From positions 1 through 12,142 of the forward strand of contig CBINIT010000030.1 in the NCBI GenBank assembly GCA_966250865.1: a stretch of DNA of 12,142 nucleotides, given 5' to 3'. A model generated the notes under the pieces. The model had not been told where the DNA came from and searched no databases. It worked only from the letters and a program-made list of their open reading frames with translations. A program made the position numbers and the translations under genes. Shown here piece after piece: positions 6,160 to 11,789 of the stretch (positions within the stretch are counted from its first letter, which is position 1; every line of letters starts with the position of its first letter). The DNA is from CAYGGE01 sp966250865. GTDB taxonomy: Bacteria > Patescibacteriota > UBA1384 > CAYGGE01.

Positions 6160-6187
6160 AATATAACAAGAAGCTCCCGGAAAGCAA
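6160..6187 (-). promoter_or_regulatory. Promoter of tRNA-Pro
   Basis: TTGCTT (6182-6187), 16 nt, TATATT (6160-6165) on the minus strand. The predicted start is 2-4 nt before the mature tRNA 5' end at 6150. The -35 lies inside the 3' strand of the candidate structured RNA. Confidence 0.65.
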
Positions 6188-6440
6188 AATGCCGTTGGTC
6201 TCAATTGGTGCAAGGCTGCCTTCTTACCGAAGTAAGAGTGTACCTCCTGAGACGGAAGATACGGTTTTCCAGCGACCTAGTCATTGATTTAATAACCAGG
6301 AGCCAGAAGCGGCGAGGCCGTGGGTACCCGCACGCTCGGTCCACAGACCGAACAGATATGAGGCTCTATCGTCCGCCGAAGCGGACGAAAACCCAGTTGC
6401 AAATTGGTGAAAGCCCAACGACAAATCGTCCCCGAGAGCT
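6172..6440 (-). ncRNA. Candidate structured RNA, about 270 nt, class unknown
   Basis: No convincing protein frame fills 6151-6487, but the minus strand folds well. The ends pair over 9 bp (6432-6440 with 6172-6180). Two hairpins carry the ultra-stable C(UUCG)G loop: an 8-bp stem at 6369-6388 and a 6-bp stem at 6222-6237. Other helices are UCGGUC/GACCGA (6336-6351), GAGCC/GGCUC (6300-6304 with 6362-6366), GUCUCA/UGAGAC (6198-6203 with 6248-6253) enclosed by CCGU/ACGG (6192-6195 with 6261-6264) and GGAAA/UUUCC (6179-6183 with 6266-6270; this shares two bases with the end helix). The UUCG loops show that this strand, not the other, is the RNA. I found no RNase P core, tmRNA tRNA-like end, SRP GGAA loop or T-box motif. 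No terminator precedes tRNA-Pro, so co-transcription is possible. Confidence 0.6.
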
Positions 6441-6446
6441 ATCCGT

Positions 6447-6475
6447 ACTCTACCATAAAACAGGCTAAAGAGAAA
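6447..6475 (-). promoter_or_regulatory. Promoter of the candidate structured RNA
   Basis: An extended -10 box, TATGG then TAGAGT (6447-6452), lies 6 nt before the 5' base of the closing helix at 6440. The -35 at 17 nt is weak (TTTCTC, 6470-6475). The same TATGGTAGAG occurs in the promoter at 11695-11723. Confidence 0.5.
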
Positions 6476-6478
6476 GGG

Positions 6479-6497
6479 AAAAGGCTCCTAAAAGAGC
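6479..6497 (-). terminator. Weak hairpin at the end of the M50 gene
   Basis: GCTC (6494-6497) and GAGC (6484-6487) form a 4-bp stem whose loop holds part of the stop codon, followed by CTTTT. It is weak and overlaps the region just upstream of the structured RNA promoter; read-through into that RNA is likely. Confidence 0.25.
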
Positions 6498-7120
6498 GGG
6501 GCGCTGGTCCCCATGAGTAGGCCGAAAACAAATCGAGCAGGCGTGAAGATGAGAGTCTGGAGCACTGGGAATCCGGCATAGGATAGGGCGAGTAAGCCAA
6601 TCAAGAAGTATGTACCATATTGTTCAAGGTACATATACGTCCCAAAGTCCATGATTGTACCTAAGATCTTTGAACCATCGAGTGGTGGGATAGGAATGAG
6701 GTTGAAAAACATGAGGCTGAGGTTGAGCCATATTACCGTGGTAGTGAAGAGATAGGCGGCAGAGCCTATCTGGGGCTGAAAGATGTAGTTCAATCCGGCA
6801 AAGAAGAGGGCGAGGATAAGGTTTGAGGCTGGACCAGCCAAGGCAACTTTGAGATTGTCCAGAGCGGGATCGCGAAAGTTTCCTGGATTAACCGGAACAG
6901 GCTTGGCCCATCCTACGCCTACAAAAAAGATTAACAAGGTACCGAGTGGATCAAGGTGTGCTAACGGGTTGAGGGTTAGTCTCCCCATATGCTCGGCGGT
7001 GGGGTCACCAAGCCGTCTTGCTATGTAGGCATGGGCTGCTTCGTGAAAGGAAAGCGCCAGAATAAGGGCGATGGCGATAAGGATAAAGGTAGCGGGATCT
7101 TGACTGAGGAGCTGGAGCAT
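6488..7120 (-). CDS. Site-2 protease family (M50) membrane metallopeptidase
   Basis: This 210-residue protein is a compact M50/Rhomboid-unrelated site-2 protease of the FtsH-independent 'YwhC-like' size class. M50 enzymes cut membrane proteins within the lipid bilayer. It has HEAAH at residues 26-30 (zinc ligands H26, H30; catalytic E27) in the first membrane helix, and the second motif N140-LIPIPPLDG149 with D148 as third ligand. Hydrophobic segments lie at about 11-30, 58-72, 90-113, 122-145, 168-184 and 186-205. There is no PDZ domain. ATG 7120 has GGAG five to eight bases upstream. It is divergent from rpmB. The substrate is unknown. Confidence 0.93.
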   Translation of the reverse strand: MLQLLSQDPATFILIAIALILALSFHEAAHAYIARRLGDPTAEHMGRLTLNPLAHLDPLGTLLIFFVGVGWAKPVPVNPGNFRDPALDNLKVALAGPASNLILALFFAGLNYIFQPQIGSAAYLFTTTVIWLNLSLMFFNLIPIPPLDGSKILGTIMDFGTYMYLEQYGTYFLIGLLALSYAGFPVLQTLIFTPARFVFGLLMGTSAPLF

Positions 7121-7138
7121 TGCTCTCCTTCGTGATAC

Positions 7139-7167
7139 TTGCTTCTTTTGCTTATTTATGATACCAT
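7139..7167 (+). promoter_or_regulatory. Possible rpmB promoter, overlapping the M50 promoter
   Basis: TTGCTT (7139-7144), 17 nt, TACCAT (7162-7167) with an upstream TG gives an extended -10. On the minus strand the same bases give TATGG-TATCAT (-10 at 7158-7163), a plausible extended -10 for the M50 gene. Both starts cannot be occupied at once. Neither is strong. Confidence 0.35.
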
Positions 7168-7224
7168 AGCAACGTTGTCTAGAGAAAATTTACCAGAGAA
7201 AAAACGTCACATAAAGGATTCACC

Positions 7225-7440
7225 ATGAAAATGTCAGTTCTCACCTACCGTGATTTCTGTGTAGTCTGTGAAAAAGGCCCTCAGATGGCCATGAATCGTC
7301 CTCACTCCCAGCACAAGACCAAGAAAATGATTCGACCAAATCTTGGCAAGTGGAACGGAATGATGGTTTGTGCTAGCTGCCGTAAGAGCCTTTCGAAGCC
7401 TGAGCACATTAAAAAGACTGCCGTAAAGCCAACCGCCTAA
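7225..7440 (+). CDS. rpmB: 50S ribosomal protein bL28, zinc-ribbon type
   Basis: This 71-residue protein belongs to the large ribosomal subunit. It has the bL28 pattern 'C..C.KGPQ...R.HS.HKTKK...PNLGKW' and a conserved final 'VC.SC.K'. The four cysteines C12, C15, C49 and C52 form a zinc site, as in the zinc-containing variants of bL28. It starts at ATG 7225 with AAAGGA nine bases upstream. It is convergent with the zinc-ribbon gene, and both share a bidirectional terminator. Confidence 0.92.
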   Translation: MKMSVLTYRDFCVVCEKGPQMAMNRPHSQHKTKKMIRPNLGKWNGMMVCASCRKSLSKPEHIKKTAVKPTA

Positions 7441-7454
7441 ACTGACCTCAACCT

Positions 7455-7491
7455 AACTAAAAAATCCCGTGTAATACGGGATTTTTTAGTT
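7455..7491. terminator. Bidirectional intrinsic terminator
   Basis: A 16-bp perfect stem (7455-7470 with 7476-7491) has a GC core TCCCGT/ACGGGA and A6/T6 flanks, so a T run follows the core on both strands. It serves rpmB on the plus strand and the zinc-ribbon gene on the minus strand. Confidence 0.95.
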
Positions 7492-7501
7492 TGAAGGGTG
7501 T

Positions 7502-7879
7502 TTACTCTTCAGAGGTGCTCATAGCGTCGTCGCTTGAAGCGTCATCGCTAGAAGTAGCAGCGGGAGCGGCAGCCGGAGCGCCGTTCATGCCAGCTTGCTT
7601 CTGTCGGAAGCAGTCAGCACAAAGGACGTTGTTTGGGTCACGAGGCTCGAAAGGCACTTCGCCTTCTGCGCCGCAATTGGCACAGATGATTTTGTGCATC
7701 GTTCGTGGACCACGGTTGTCGCGCATGCCACCAGCTTGCTTCTGTTCCTTGATCTTGCGTCGGCAATCGGCGCAGCGGATAGGAGCAGAGAAGCCCTTTG
7801 AGTTGTAAAATTCCTGCTCAGAAGCGGTCCAAACGAATTCGTTACCGCAATCCTTACAGGTCAAAGTTTGATCTTGCAT
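7502..7879 (-). CDS. Two-part CxxC zinc-ribbon protein with acidic Ser/Asp tail
   Basis: The protein has 125 residues. The first zinc ribbon has C8-C11 and C36-C39 ('LTCKDCGNEFVW' and 'IRCADCRRK'). The second has C66-C69 and C87-C90 ('IICANCGAEGEVPFEP' and 'NVLCADCFRQ'). An Ala-rich linker leads to a tail of Ser, Asp and Glu (109-125). This arrangement is widespread in Patescibacteria and some Chloroflexi, but the function is unknown; nucleic acid binding is a reasonable guess. ATG 7879 is preferred over GTG 7891 because AGGTGA lies at the right distance. It has a strong promoter and a leader of about 110 nt. Confidence 0.85.
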   Translation of the reverse strand: MQDQTLTCKDCGNEFVWTASEQEFYNSKGFSAPIRCADCRRKIKEQKQAGGMRDNRGPRTMHKIICANCGAEGEVPFEPRDPNNVLCADCFRQKQAGMNGAPAAAPAATSSDDASSDDAMSTSEE

Positions 7880-7993
7880 GGTTTGTATCACCTAATCGGT
7901 TTATTACCACGGAGGAAAATTCCTGGGGTAGTAACCACTTGTTTAAGGGACTCGACGCACCCTACGGATTTTCCTACGGGGTACCCTTACAAT
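7880..7993 (-). promoter_or_regulatory. Long structured mRNA leader of the zinc-ribbon gene
   Basis: Between the predicted start near 7993 and ATG 7879 lies a leader of about 114 nt with no reading frame of note. AGGAAAAU (7968-7975) can pair with AUUUUCCU (7913-7920) over 8 bp, closing a loop of about 47 nt. The segment CCGUAGG occurs twice (complement at 7961-7967 and 7973-7979). I do not recognise a riboswitch class. Confidence 0.4.
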
Positions 7994-7999
7994 GCCTTC

Positions 8000-8028
8000 A
8001 GTATACTAGAATTGATGCAAATAGTCAA
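8000..8028 (-). promoter_or_regulatory. Promoter of the zinc-ribbon gene
   Basis: TTGACT (8023-8028), 17 nt, TATACT (8000-8005) on the minus strand, near consensus. Both boxes match those of the aspartate kinase leader promoter exactly. Confidence 0.85.
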
Positions 8029-8054
8029 TCAAATTACCCTGGGCATACATGTAG

Positions 8055-9065
8055 TTATACCTGAAAATAGGTCCGCCAAAGTCGTTTGCCATGGTCCTTA
8101 GTTCGGTGAGCAAGCATCAGTAACAAGCCAACAAAAAACGGCAGCCATAGCTGGAAGAATCGATAGAGGAGTGTTGTAATGACTGCTTGATGTCGGGTGT
8201 AGTCAAACTTCATCAGAAAATAGGTAAAGGACAGCTCGACCAGACCGATGCCTTGGAAGATGGGCGAGGCGGTTAAAATGATCACCGTCAGGGCATACGC
8301 AATGGCACCGAACCAAAGAGGCGCGGGTAAGTCCAACGCTTTAAGTGTGACAAGTACGAGTACGATACCGATCAGGTCGACAGCAACGGTATAAAAAAAG
8401 GAGCGGTAGAGTGCTGCCCTATTGAGTTTTCGTGATTGCCACTCGGTCATGAATTGGTGAAGGTCAGGAATAAACCGTTTTGCAATAGCGTAGCTGGCAC
8501 CTCGTTGTCTACGGAAGAGCACAAAGAACTCAATGCCAGTCATTGCTAGGAAGGTAATAACGCCGAGGGCGGTATACCATTCTGCGGGCGAAAGCTTGTC
8601 GATGAGAAGGAGATAGCCGATAGTTGGAATGAGGAGCAAGAGGAAGGAGAGTCCACTCATCAATAAAAACGTAATTGAGGCCATGTGATTTTCTAACGGG
8701 GAGATGTCATACGGCTTGAGCTCTTCGGTAAAGGCAAATTGTGAGACCGTGAACCCTGCCGGTAAGAAACTGCCGATGAAGAAGCGGCGTAAGAAGAGGG
8801 AAAGAGCTTTGCGATAGGGAAGTGTTTTGTTCATGATGCGAAGTGTTTCGCGATAAAAAAGGCTTTGCATCATGATATAGCCCGCTGAGAGCAGCGCGCC
8901 AAGGAGAACGTAGACTGGCTTTCCGCGGCTGACGATACCGTTCAGTGACAGGATCTCGGCTCGTTCGTTGTAAAGAAAATACCCAAACAACCCAATAAAA
9001 ATCAGCGAGAGGGCCATTCTCGCTGCGTCTTGCAATAATTTTTTCATGCGGCGGCTTTCAATCAT
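8055..9065 (-). CDS. UPF0104 / MprF N-domain-like integral membrane protein
   Basis: This 336-residue protein has a short basic N-terminus followed by about eight membrane segments (roughly 15-32, 50-68, 95-112, 126-155, 160-185, 220-245, 250-275, 300-325). The lay-out, with 'FLRRFFIGSFLPAGFTVSQFAF' around residues 90-111 and 'FQGIGLVELSFTYFLM' near 268-283, fits the lysylphosphatidylglycerol synthase membrane region (UPF0104). In MprF this domain moves lipids across the membrane, and other members are linked to lipid or polysaccharide handling. There is no synthetase domain here. ATG 9065 lies 8 nt after a TATACT box, so the mRNA is nearly leaderless; an alternative is ATG 9047. Confidence 0.85.
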   Translation of the reverse strand: MIESRRMKKLLQDAARMALSLIFIGLFGYFLYNERAEILSLNGIVSRGKPVYVLLGALLSAGYIMMQSLFYRETLRIMNKTLPYRKALSLFLRRFFIGSFLPAGFTVSQFAFTEELKPYDISPLENHMASITFLLMSGLSFLLLLIPTIGYLLLIDKLSPAEWYTALGVITFLAMTGIEFFVLFRRQRGASYAIAKRFIPDLHQFMTEWQSRKLNRAALYRSFFYTVAVDLIGIVLVLVTLKALDLPAPLWFGAIAYALTVIILTASPIFQGIGLVELSFTYFLMKFDYTRHQAVITTLLYRFFQLWLPFFVGLLLMLAHRTKDHGKRLWRTYFQV

Positions 9066-9073
9066 GCTTTACT

Positions 9074-9079
9074 AGTATA
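9074..9079 (-). promoter_or_regulatory. -10 box of the UPF0104 gene
   Basis: TATACT on the minus strand lies in the 35-bp gap after the histidine phosphatase gene, 8 nt before the ATG. No good -35 is seen at 17 nt (AGTCGA). Confidence 0.45.
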
Positions 9080-9100
9080 ACGCAATACGAAGCATTTCGA

Positions 9101-9724
9101 CTAGCCAATGTGAGCATGATCATTCCAGGTGAGAAGCTGCCAGGTCTTATCCTCTTTGCGTTGGCAAACGGTAATGCCCGTATTCATAGTGTAGAGTGCG
9201 GTATTGAGCGAAAGATAAACTTCAGGCATAACATATTGCGGCAAGATCATCTCGAGGATGAGAAACTTGAGAATTGTGCCGTGGGTAACGACGAGAATAT
9301 TAGAATCAGGTTCGTCGCAAAGTGACTGGGCAAATGATTTCGTCCGCTTGGCCAGGTCATCAAAGTTCTCTTCATCACTATGGCGCCAGGTTGGATTGGC
9401 GAAGTTTGCTTCACAGAGTTTTTTTATGTATGAGGCCGTCGGATCATCGTAGGCTTTGTCCTCGACTTCTGAAGGCTTTTTCACCTCGCGAATCCGTTCG
9501 TCAAACGAGACATCTTTTTTGAGGACGTTGTTAATAATCTCAGCGGTTTGTTTGGTACGAACATACGGGCTAGCAATAATCCGATCTACGGCAATAGCTG
9601 AAAAACGTCGTGCCAAGGCTTCAGCTTGCTGCGTACCAGTTGCAGAGAGCTCGGCTGTCACCGGCTGGTGCAGCTGATTGGCATTGTGGTCGGTTTGGCC
9701 GTGACGGACAAAATAAACGCGCAT
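9101..9724 (-). CDS. Histidine phosphatase family protein (phosphoglycerate mutase-like)
   Basis: The protein has 207 residues. It has the signature VRHGQTDHN with nucleophile H8, R7 and G9; 'ASPYVRTKQTAEII' with R56; an acidic residue in 'IREVKKPSE' near E80; and 'VVTHGTI' with H148. These are the four phosphate-pocket residues of the family. It is probably a small-molecule phosphatase rather than a true glycolytic mutase, but the substrate cannot be told. AGGAG just upstream supports ATG 9724. It stands before the UPF0104 gene on the same strand, but that gene has its own -10 box. Confidence 0.92.
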   Translation of the reverse strand: MRVYFVRHGQTDHNANQLHQPVTAELSATGTQQAEALARRFSAIAVDRIIASPYVRTKQTAEIINNVLKKDVSFDERIREVKKPSEVEDKAYDDPTASYIKKLCEANFANPTWRHSDEENFDDLAKRTKSFAQSLCDEPDSNILVVTHGTILKFLILEMILPQYVMPEVYLSLNTALYTMNTGITVCQRKEDKTWQLLTWNDHAHIG

Positions 9725-9781
9725 AAGCTCCTTTTATAAAAACGGACCGGAGGCCGCTTATTCAAAACCACTGTTTTCTAT

Positions 9782-9787
9782 AGTATA
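9782..9787 (-). promoter_or_regulatory. -10 box of the histidine phosphatase gene
   Basis: TATACT on the minus strand, about 58 nt before the ATG; the -35 at 17 nt is poor (TAATAC). The mRNA leader has a small hairpin (CGG...CCG) followed by five T, too weak to call a terminator. The rest of 9788-9975, upstream of the plus-strand gene, shows nothing I can identify. Confidence 0.4.
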
Positions 9788-9975
9788 CCGCGTTTTTCAT
9801 GTGGGTATTAGAATAATCCACAATTTATCGCTGTGCTTACCTGCTAAGTTAGAGAACTTCACCACTTATTCTTTTGCTCGCGGCGGTAAACTACAGGTAG
9901 ATCGGGCTCCCTGCGGGTAGAAGTCTGATCGTCCTTTTCACTGTGTCGCTGTGTCAGCGAGTTGGTGGTAATGCC

Positions 9976-10884
9976 ATGAAGAATTTTTTTGTCATGCTAC
10001 TCGCATCCCTCCTTTTTGTTGCGCCGGTAGCTGCACAAGTTGTCGACAATGCCGAGCCGAGCGAACTTCCAGTTGAGCCAGTCTCGACTATCGCTCCTGC
10101 ACAGCTTGTCGAAGTCTCTATCCCTGACTTTTTGCCAACCGAGGTAGAGACGGAGTTGATGACCTCCTTGTATGTCAATGAGGAGGCGTCCGCAGCTGAG
10201 CCTAATTTGTTGCTCTCTGTAGATGGGCAATCCTTTTTTGTACCAGTACTCTTGCCGGGCGTCGGGCTTAGTATGTTTTGGATCGAGCTTCCCGCTAAGG
10301 TTAGCGTGGATGCATCGCCATCCCTGGTGCCAGCACTTCCCTCAATAGAGAAAGCACGAGGGGATTCAGCTAGAGTTGTGGCGAAGTCTCGCTTGCGAGA
10401 CACGGTGGGCCGAGTTGCTATGCTACCTAAGCAAGTGCTTAAGCCGCGCAGACCACTGAATGGTGGTGTAGTAGGTTCTCCACATGCCAATCCCACAGAG
10501 AAGGCTGTGCCCATGCTCCGGGCGAAGGAGGGTCATCAAGGGTTTGTTGGTCCGCCGTATATACCACCAGTAAAACAAGCTCAGACCGTGTCGGATGTTA
10601 AACTTCGCGAACGTATGCGTCGCGAATTGCAGCACCAGCGCTACTGGAGTCGATTTGTGCCTTTGCTTCAGGTACTTGCACTGTGCTCACCGTTTATTGT
10701 ACTCGCGCCGCTATTCTTCGAACGGTGGCGTAGTCGACGATATCGAAGGAGGCCCGGGGAGCTCTGGTGGGACGAAGCGTTGAGGGCATGTGGGCTTTTC
10801 TGGTTAAATCGGATTCGGGGCTACTTTGATCGTTGGAGCCCTTTACTGATCCGCTTTCGTAGCTGGCTTAGACGGAGTTGTTAG
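9976..10884 (+). CDS. Exported membrane-anchored protein of unknown function
   Basis: This 302-residue protein starts with a signal peptide: basic MKNFF, a hydrophobic core, then APVAAQ as the likely cleavage site near residue 21. Residues about 22-230 are Pro/Val/Ser/Glu-rich with no known domain, so this is probably an extracytoplasmic, loosely folded region. A membrane helix at about 231-252 ('FVPLLQVLALCSPFIVLAPLFF') is followed by an Arg-rich cytoplasmic tail with many Trp. The start at ATG 9976 was preferred to GTG 9943 because it gives a clean signal peptide; the ribosome site is weak (GGTGG). The stop is TAG, and the frame stays open for 31 more codons. I do not recognise the family. 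Confidence 0.75.
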   Translation: MKNFFVMLLASLLFVAPVAAQVVDNAEPSELPVEPVSTIAPAQLVEVSIPDFLPTEVETELMTSLYVNEEASAAEPNLLLSVDGQSFFVPVLLPGVGLSMFWIELPAKVSVDASPSLVPALPSIEKARGDSARVVAKSRLRDTVGRVAMLPKQVLKPRRPLNGGVVGSPHANPTEKAVPMLRAKEGHQGFVGPPYIPPVKQAQTVSDVKLRERMRRELQHQRYWSRFVPLLQVLALCSPFIVLAPLFFERWRSRRYRRRPGELWWDEALRACGLFWLNRIRGYFDRWSPLLIRFRSWLRRSC

Positions 10885-11010
10885 GTCACTGAGACAGAGG
10901 AGGGTAGTGGACGCAAAGGCAAGATAGTCGACGAGAACACTGAGGTCAGTGTCGGCTGGGCGCAATCCGCCACGGCATGAGAAAGGAGAACGAAGACCGC
11001 GGCGCGGTCG

Positions 11011-11041
11011 ACCCGGTTGCCCTGTTGGGTGCCGGGTTTTT
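11011..11041 (+). terminator. Intrinsic terminator downstream of the exported protein gene
   Basis: ACCCGG (11011-11016) pairs with CCGGGT (11032-11037), extended inside by GCCC/GGGT, and is followed by TTTTT. It is 127 nt after the stop codon. Confidence 0.8.
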
Positions 11042-11059
11042 GGTTGCTAAGACGTAGAA

Positions 11060-11082
11060 CGGCCGCGCTTCATGCGCGGCCG
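11060..11082 (-). terminator. GC-rich hairpin after the 44-residue membrane protein gene
   Basis: A 9-bp perfect GC stem (11060-11068 with 11074-11082) with a 5-nt loop lies 24 nt after the stop of the small gene. On the minus strand it is followed by TTCTACG, not a real T run, so it may be a weak terminator or a stabilising 3' hairpin. Confidence 0.35.
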
Positions 11083-11105
11083 GTACAATGGGCGACTGCC
11101 CGACG

Positions 11106-11240
11106 CTAGCGTAGTAGCATGCCAGCGATCAAGATGATCATGAACGCTACTACGAGCGCAACCTCTTTGGGTTGCATTGGTATGTCCCCATTGAATACAG
11201 CGGGGAGGTTTTGGATGAACTCCATAATCGATTCCAGCAT
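11106..11240 (-). CDS. Small single-helix membrane protein (44 residues)
   Basis: The frame runs from ATG 11240 to TAG at 11106-11108. The peptide begins MLESIMEFIQNLPAVF and ends with a clear membrane helix, EVALVVAFMIILIAGMLLR (residues 26-44). AGGAG nine bases before the ATG supports the start. A consensus promoter lies about 100 nt upstream on the same strand, and no other reading frame downstream of it is convincing. Longer frames on both strands at 11119-11435 have no helix pattern and lack ribosome sites. The family is unknown; small proteins of this type often act as regulators or subunits of membrane complexes. Confidence 0.68.
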   Translation of the reverse strand: MLESIMEFIQNLPAVFNGDIPMQPKEVALVVAFMIILIAGMLLR

Positions 11241-11342
11241 TGGAAACGACTCCTGGTCAACAAAAGATGGCCAATTCCATCCGTTGCAGCGACCCGGGTG
11301 CTCTCTCTTGAGAACATTCGGGTCATCACAACCTTCAATTTC
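11241..11342 (-). promoter_or_regulatory. Structured 5' leader of the 44-residue membrane protein gene
   Basis: The leader of about 100 nt contains GACCCG...CGGGUC, and a hairpin with GAUGG/CCAUC (11266-11270 with 11277-11281) closed by CAAC/GUUG (11283-11286 with 11258-11261), which ends just before the AGGAG. The last helix could block or expose the ribosome site. No known riboswitch is recognised. Confidence 0.35.
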
Positions 11343-11348
11343 GCCAGT

Positions 11349-11377
11349 AGTATACCTGAAAACAGGGAAAATGTCAA
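11349..11377 (-). promoter_or_regulatory. Consensus promoter of the 44-residue membrane protein gene
   Basis: TTGACA (11372-11377), 17 nt, TATACT (11349-11354) on the minus strand. This is the closest match to consensus in the window, and it would start transcription near 11342. Confidence 0.88.
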
Positions 11378-11395
11378 GACTACCGACCCATTTTC

Positions 11396-11424
11396 AATAA
11401 AAAAAGCCCGGCCGAAGTCGGGCT
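11396..11424 (-). terminator. Intrinsic terminator of the 72-residue membrane protein gene
   Basis: On the minus strand AAGCCCG pairs with CGGGCTT around a C(UUCG)G loop with one mismatch (11403-11424), followed by a T run (11399-11404). It lies about 20 nt after the stop codon at 11445. Confidence 0.85.
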
Positions 11425-11444
11425 TAGCTCAATGATAAAGGAGG

Positions 11445-11663
11445 CTATTCAGCCAGGCCGTTGCGATGCAAGCAGTGCAGAAACAAACCGTTCATGGCGC
11501 CTGGTGTGACCGGTTCGGTAGACTTTTTAACCTGGTCTTCTATCTTGTTCGCGCAATCCCGACGGATATTCATGGGCTTCAGTGAATACCAGTAAAAAGC
11601 TAAACCAAGAACTACCAGAAGACTGAGACTTGTACTGATCGCCTTAGTGATGGGTTGAGACAT
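11445..11663 (-). CDS. Small membrane protein with one N-terminal helix (72 residues)
   Basis: One hydrophobic helix at about residues 10-28 (STSLSLLVVLGLAFYWYSL) is followed by a polar domain with two cysteines, C37 ('RRDCANK') and C64 ('LHCLHRNGL'), which could form a disulfide if the domain is outside the cell. AAGGAGGT just before ATG 11663 is a perfect Shine-Dalgarno. The gene has its own promoter and terminator. Such short 'helix plus C...C' proteins occur in Patescibacteria, but I know of no assigned function. Confidence 0.8.
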   Translation of the reverse strand: MSQPITKAISTSLSLLVVLGLAFYWYSLKPMNIRRDCANKIEDQVKKSTEPVTPGAMNGLFLHCLHRNGLAE

Positions 11664-11694
11664 AGTACCTCCTTATTCCTTACGAGTGCTCATG

Positions 11695-11723
11695 TCTCTA
11701 CCATAGCAACGCTTGCTTGTCTG
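11695..11723 (-). promoter_or_regulatory. Promoter of the 72-residue membrane protein gene
   Basis: CAGACA (11718-11723), 17 nt, TAGAGA (11695-11700) with an upstream TATGG (extended -10) on the minus strand. The remaining bases 11724-11789 show no further signal. Confidence 0.5.
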
Positions 11724-11789
11724 GACATTACTTGTTTCCCTAATTTTAGTTACACCCATCACTTGCTTGTTGGAGTTTTTTACGAATAA

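Larger units (their letters stand above)
10885..11105. other. Gene-poor GC-rich stretch with hairpins
   Basis: After the stop at 10884 the same frame runs on for 31 codons to TGA (10978-10980), with ordinary-looking residues (VTETEEGSGRKGK...). An ATG overlapping that TGA opens a 26-codon frame to 11057, but it has no ribosome site and holds the terminator hairpin. Other hairpins are GACCGC/GCGGTC (around 10995-11009), the terminator at 11011-11041 and the 9-bp stem at 11060-11082. No gene is claimed here. Confidence 0.5.

Noticed and set aside
6172..6440. RNase P RNA, tmRNA or SRP RNA
   Set aside because: Neither strand has the RNase P core pairs (GAGGAAAGUCC and ACAGAA...GGCUUA), a tRNA-like end with a T-loop and CCA, or the SRP GGAAGG...AGCAGCC loop.
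6012..6468. Long open frames across the tRNA-Pro and the structured RNA on both strands
   Set aside because: They run through a complete tRNA gene, have no ribosome site and encode composition unlike protein; the stretch is better explained by RNA.
7961..7979. CCTACGG repeated twice, as a possible start of a repeat array
   Set aside because: Only two copies, 5 bases apart; no CRISPR-like spacing and no further copies nearby.
9101..9677. Plus-strand frames antisense to the histidine phosphatase
   Set aside because: The minus-strand gene has all catalytic motifs; the others are shadows.
9725..9760. Terminator-like hairpin with five T in the leader of the histidine phosphatase gene
   Set aside because: The stem is only three pairs plus one inner pair, too weak to claim as an attenuator.
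10977..11057. A 26-codon plus-strand frame starting at the ATGA overlap
   Set aside because: No ribosome site, and it contains the intrinsic terminator at 11011-11041; kept only as a note.
11119..11435. Plus- and minus-strand frames of 75-93 codons around the small membrane protein
   Set aside because: No ribosome site, no helix or domain pattern, and they overlap a promoter, a structured leader and a terminator that make sense for the 44-codon frame.
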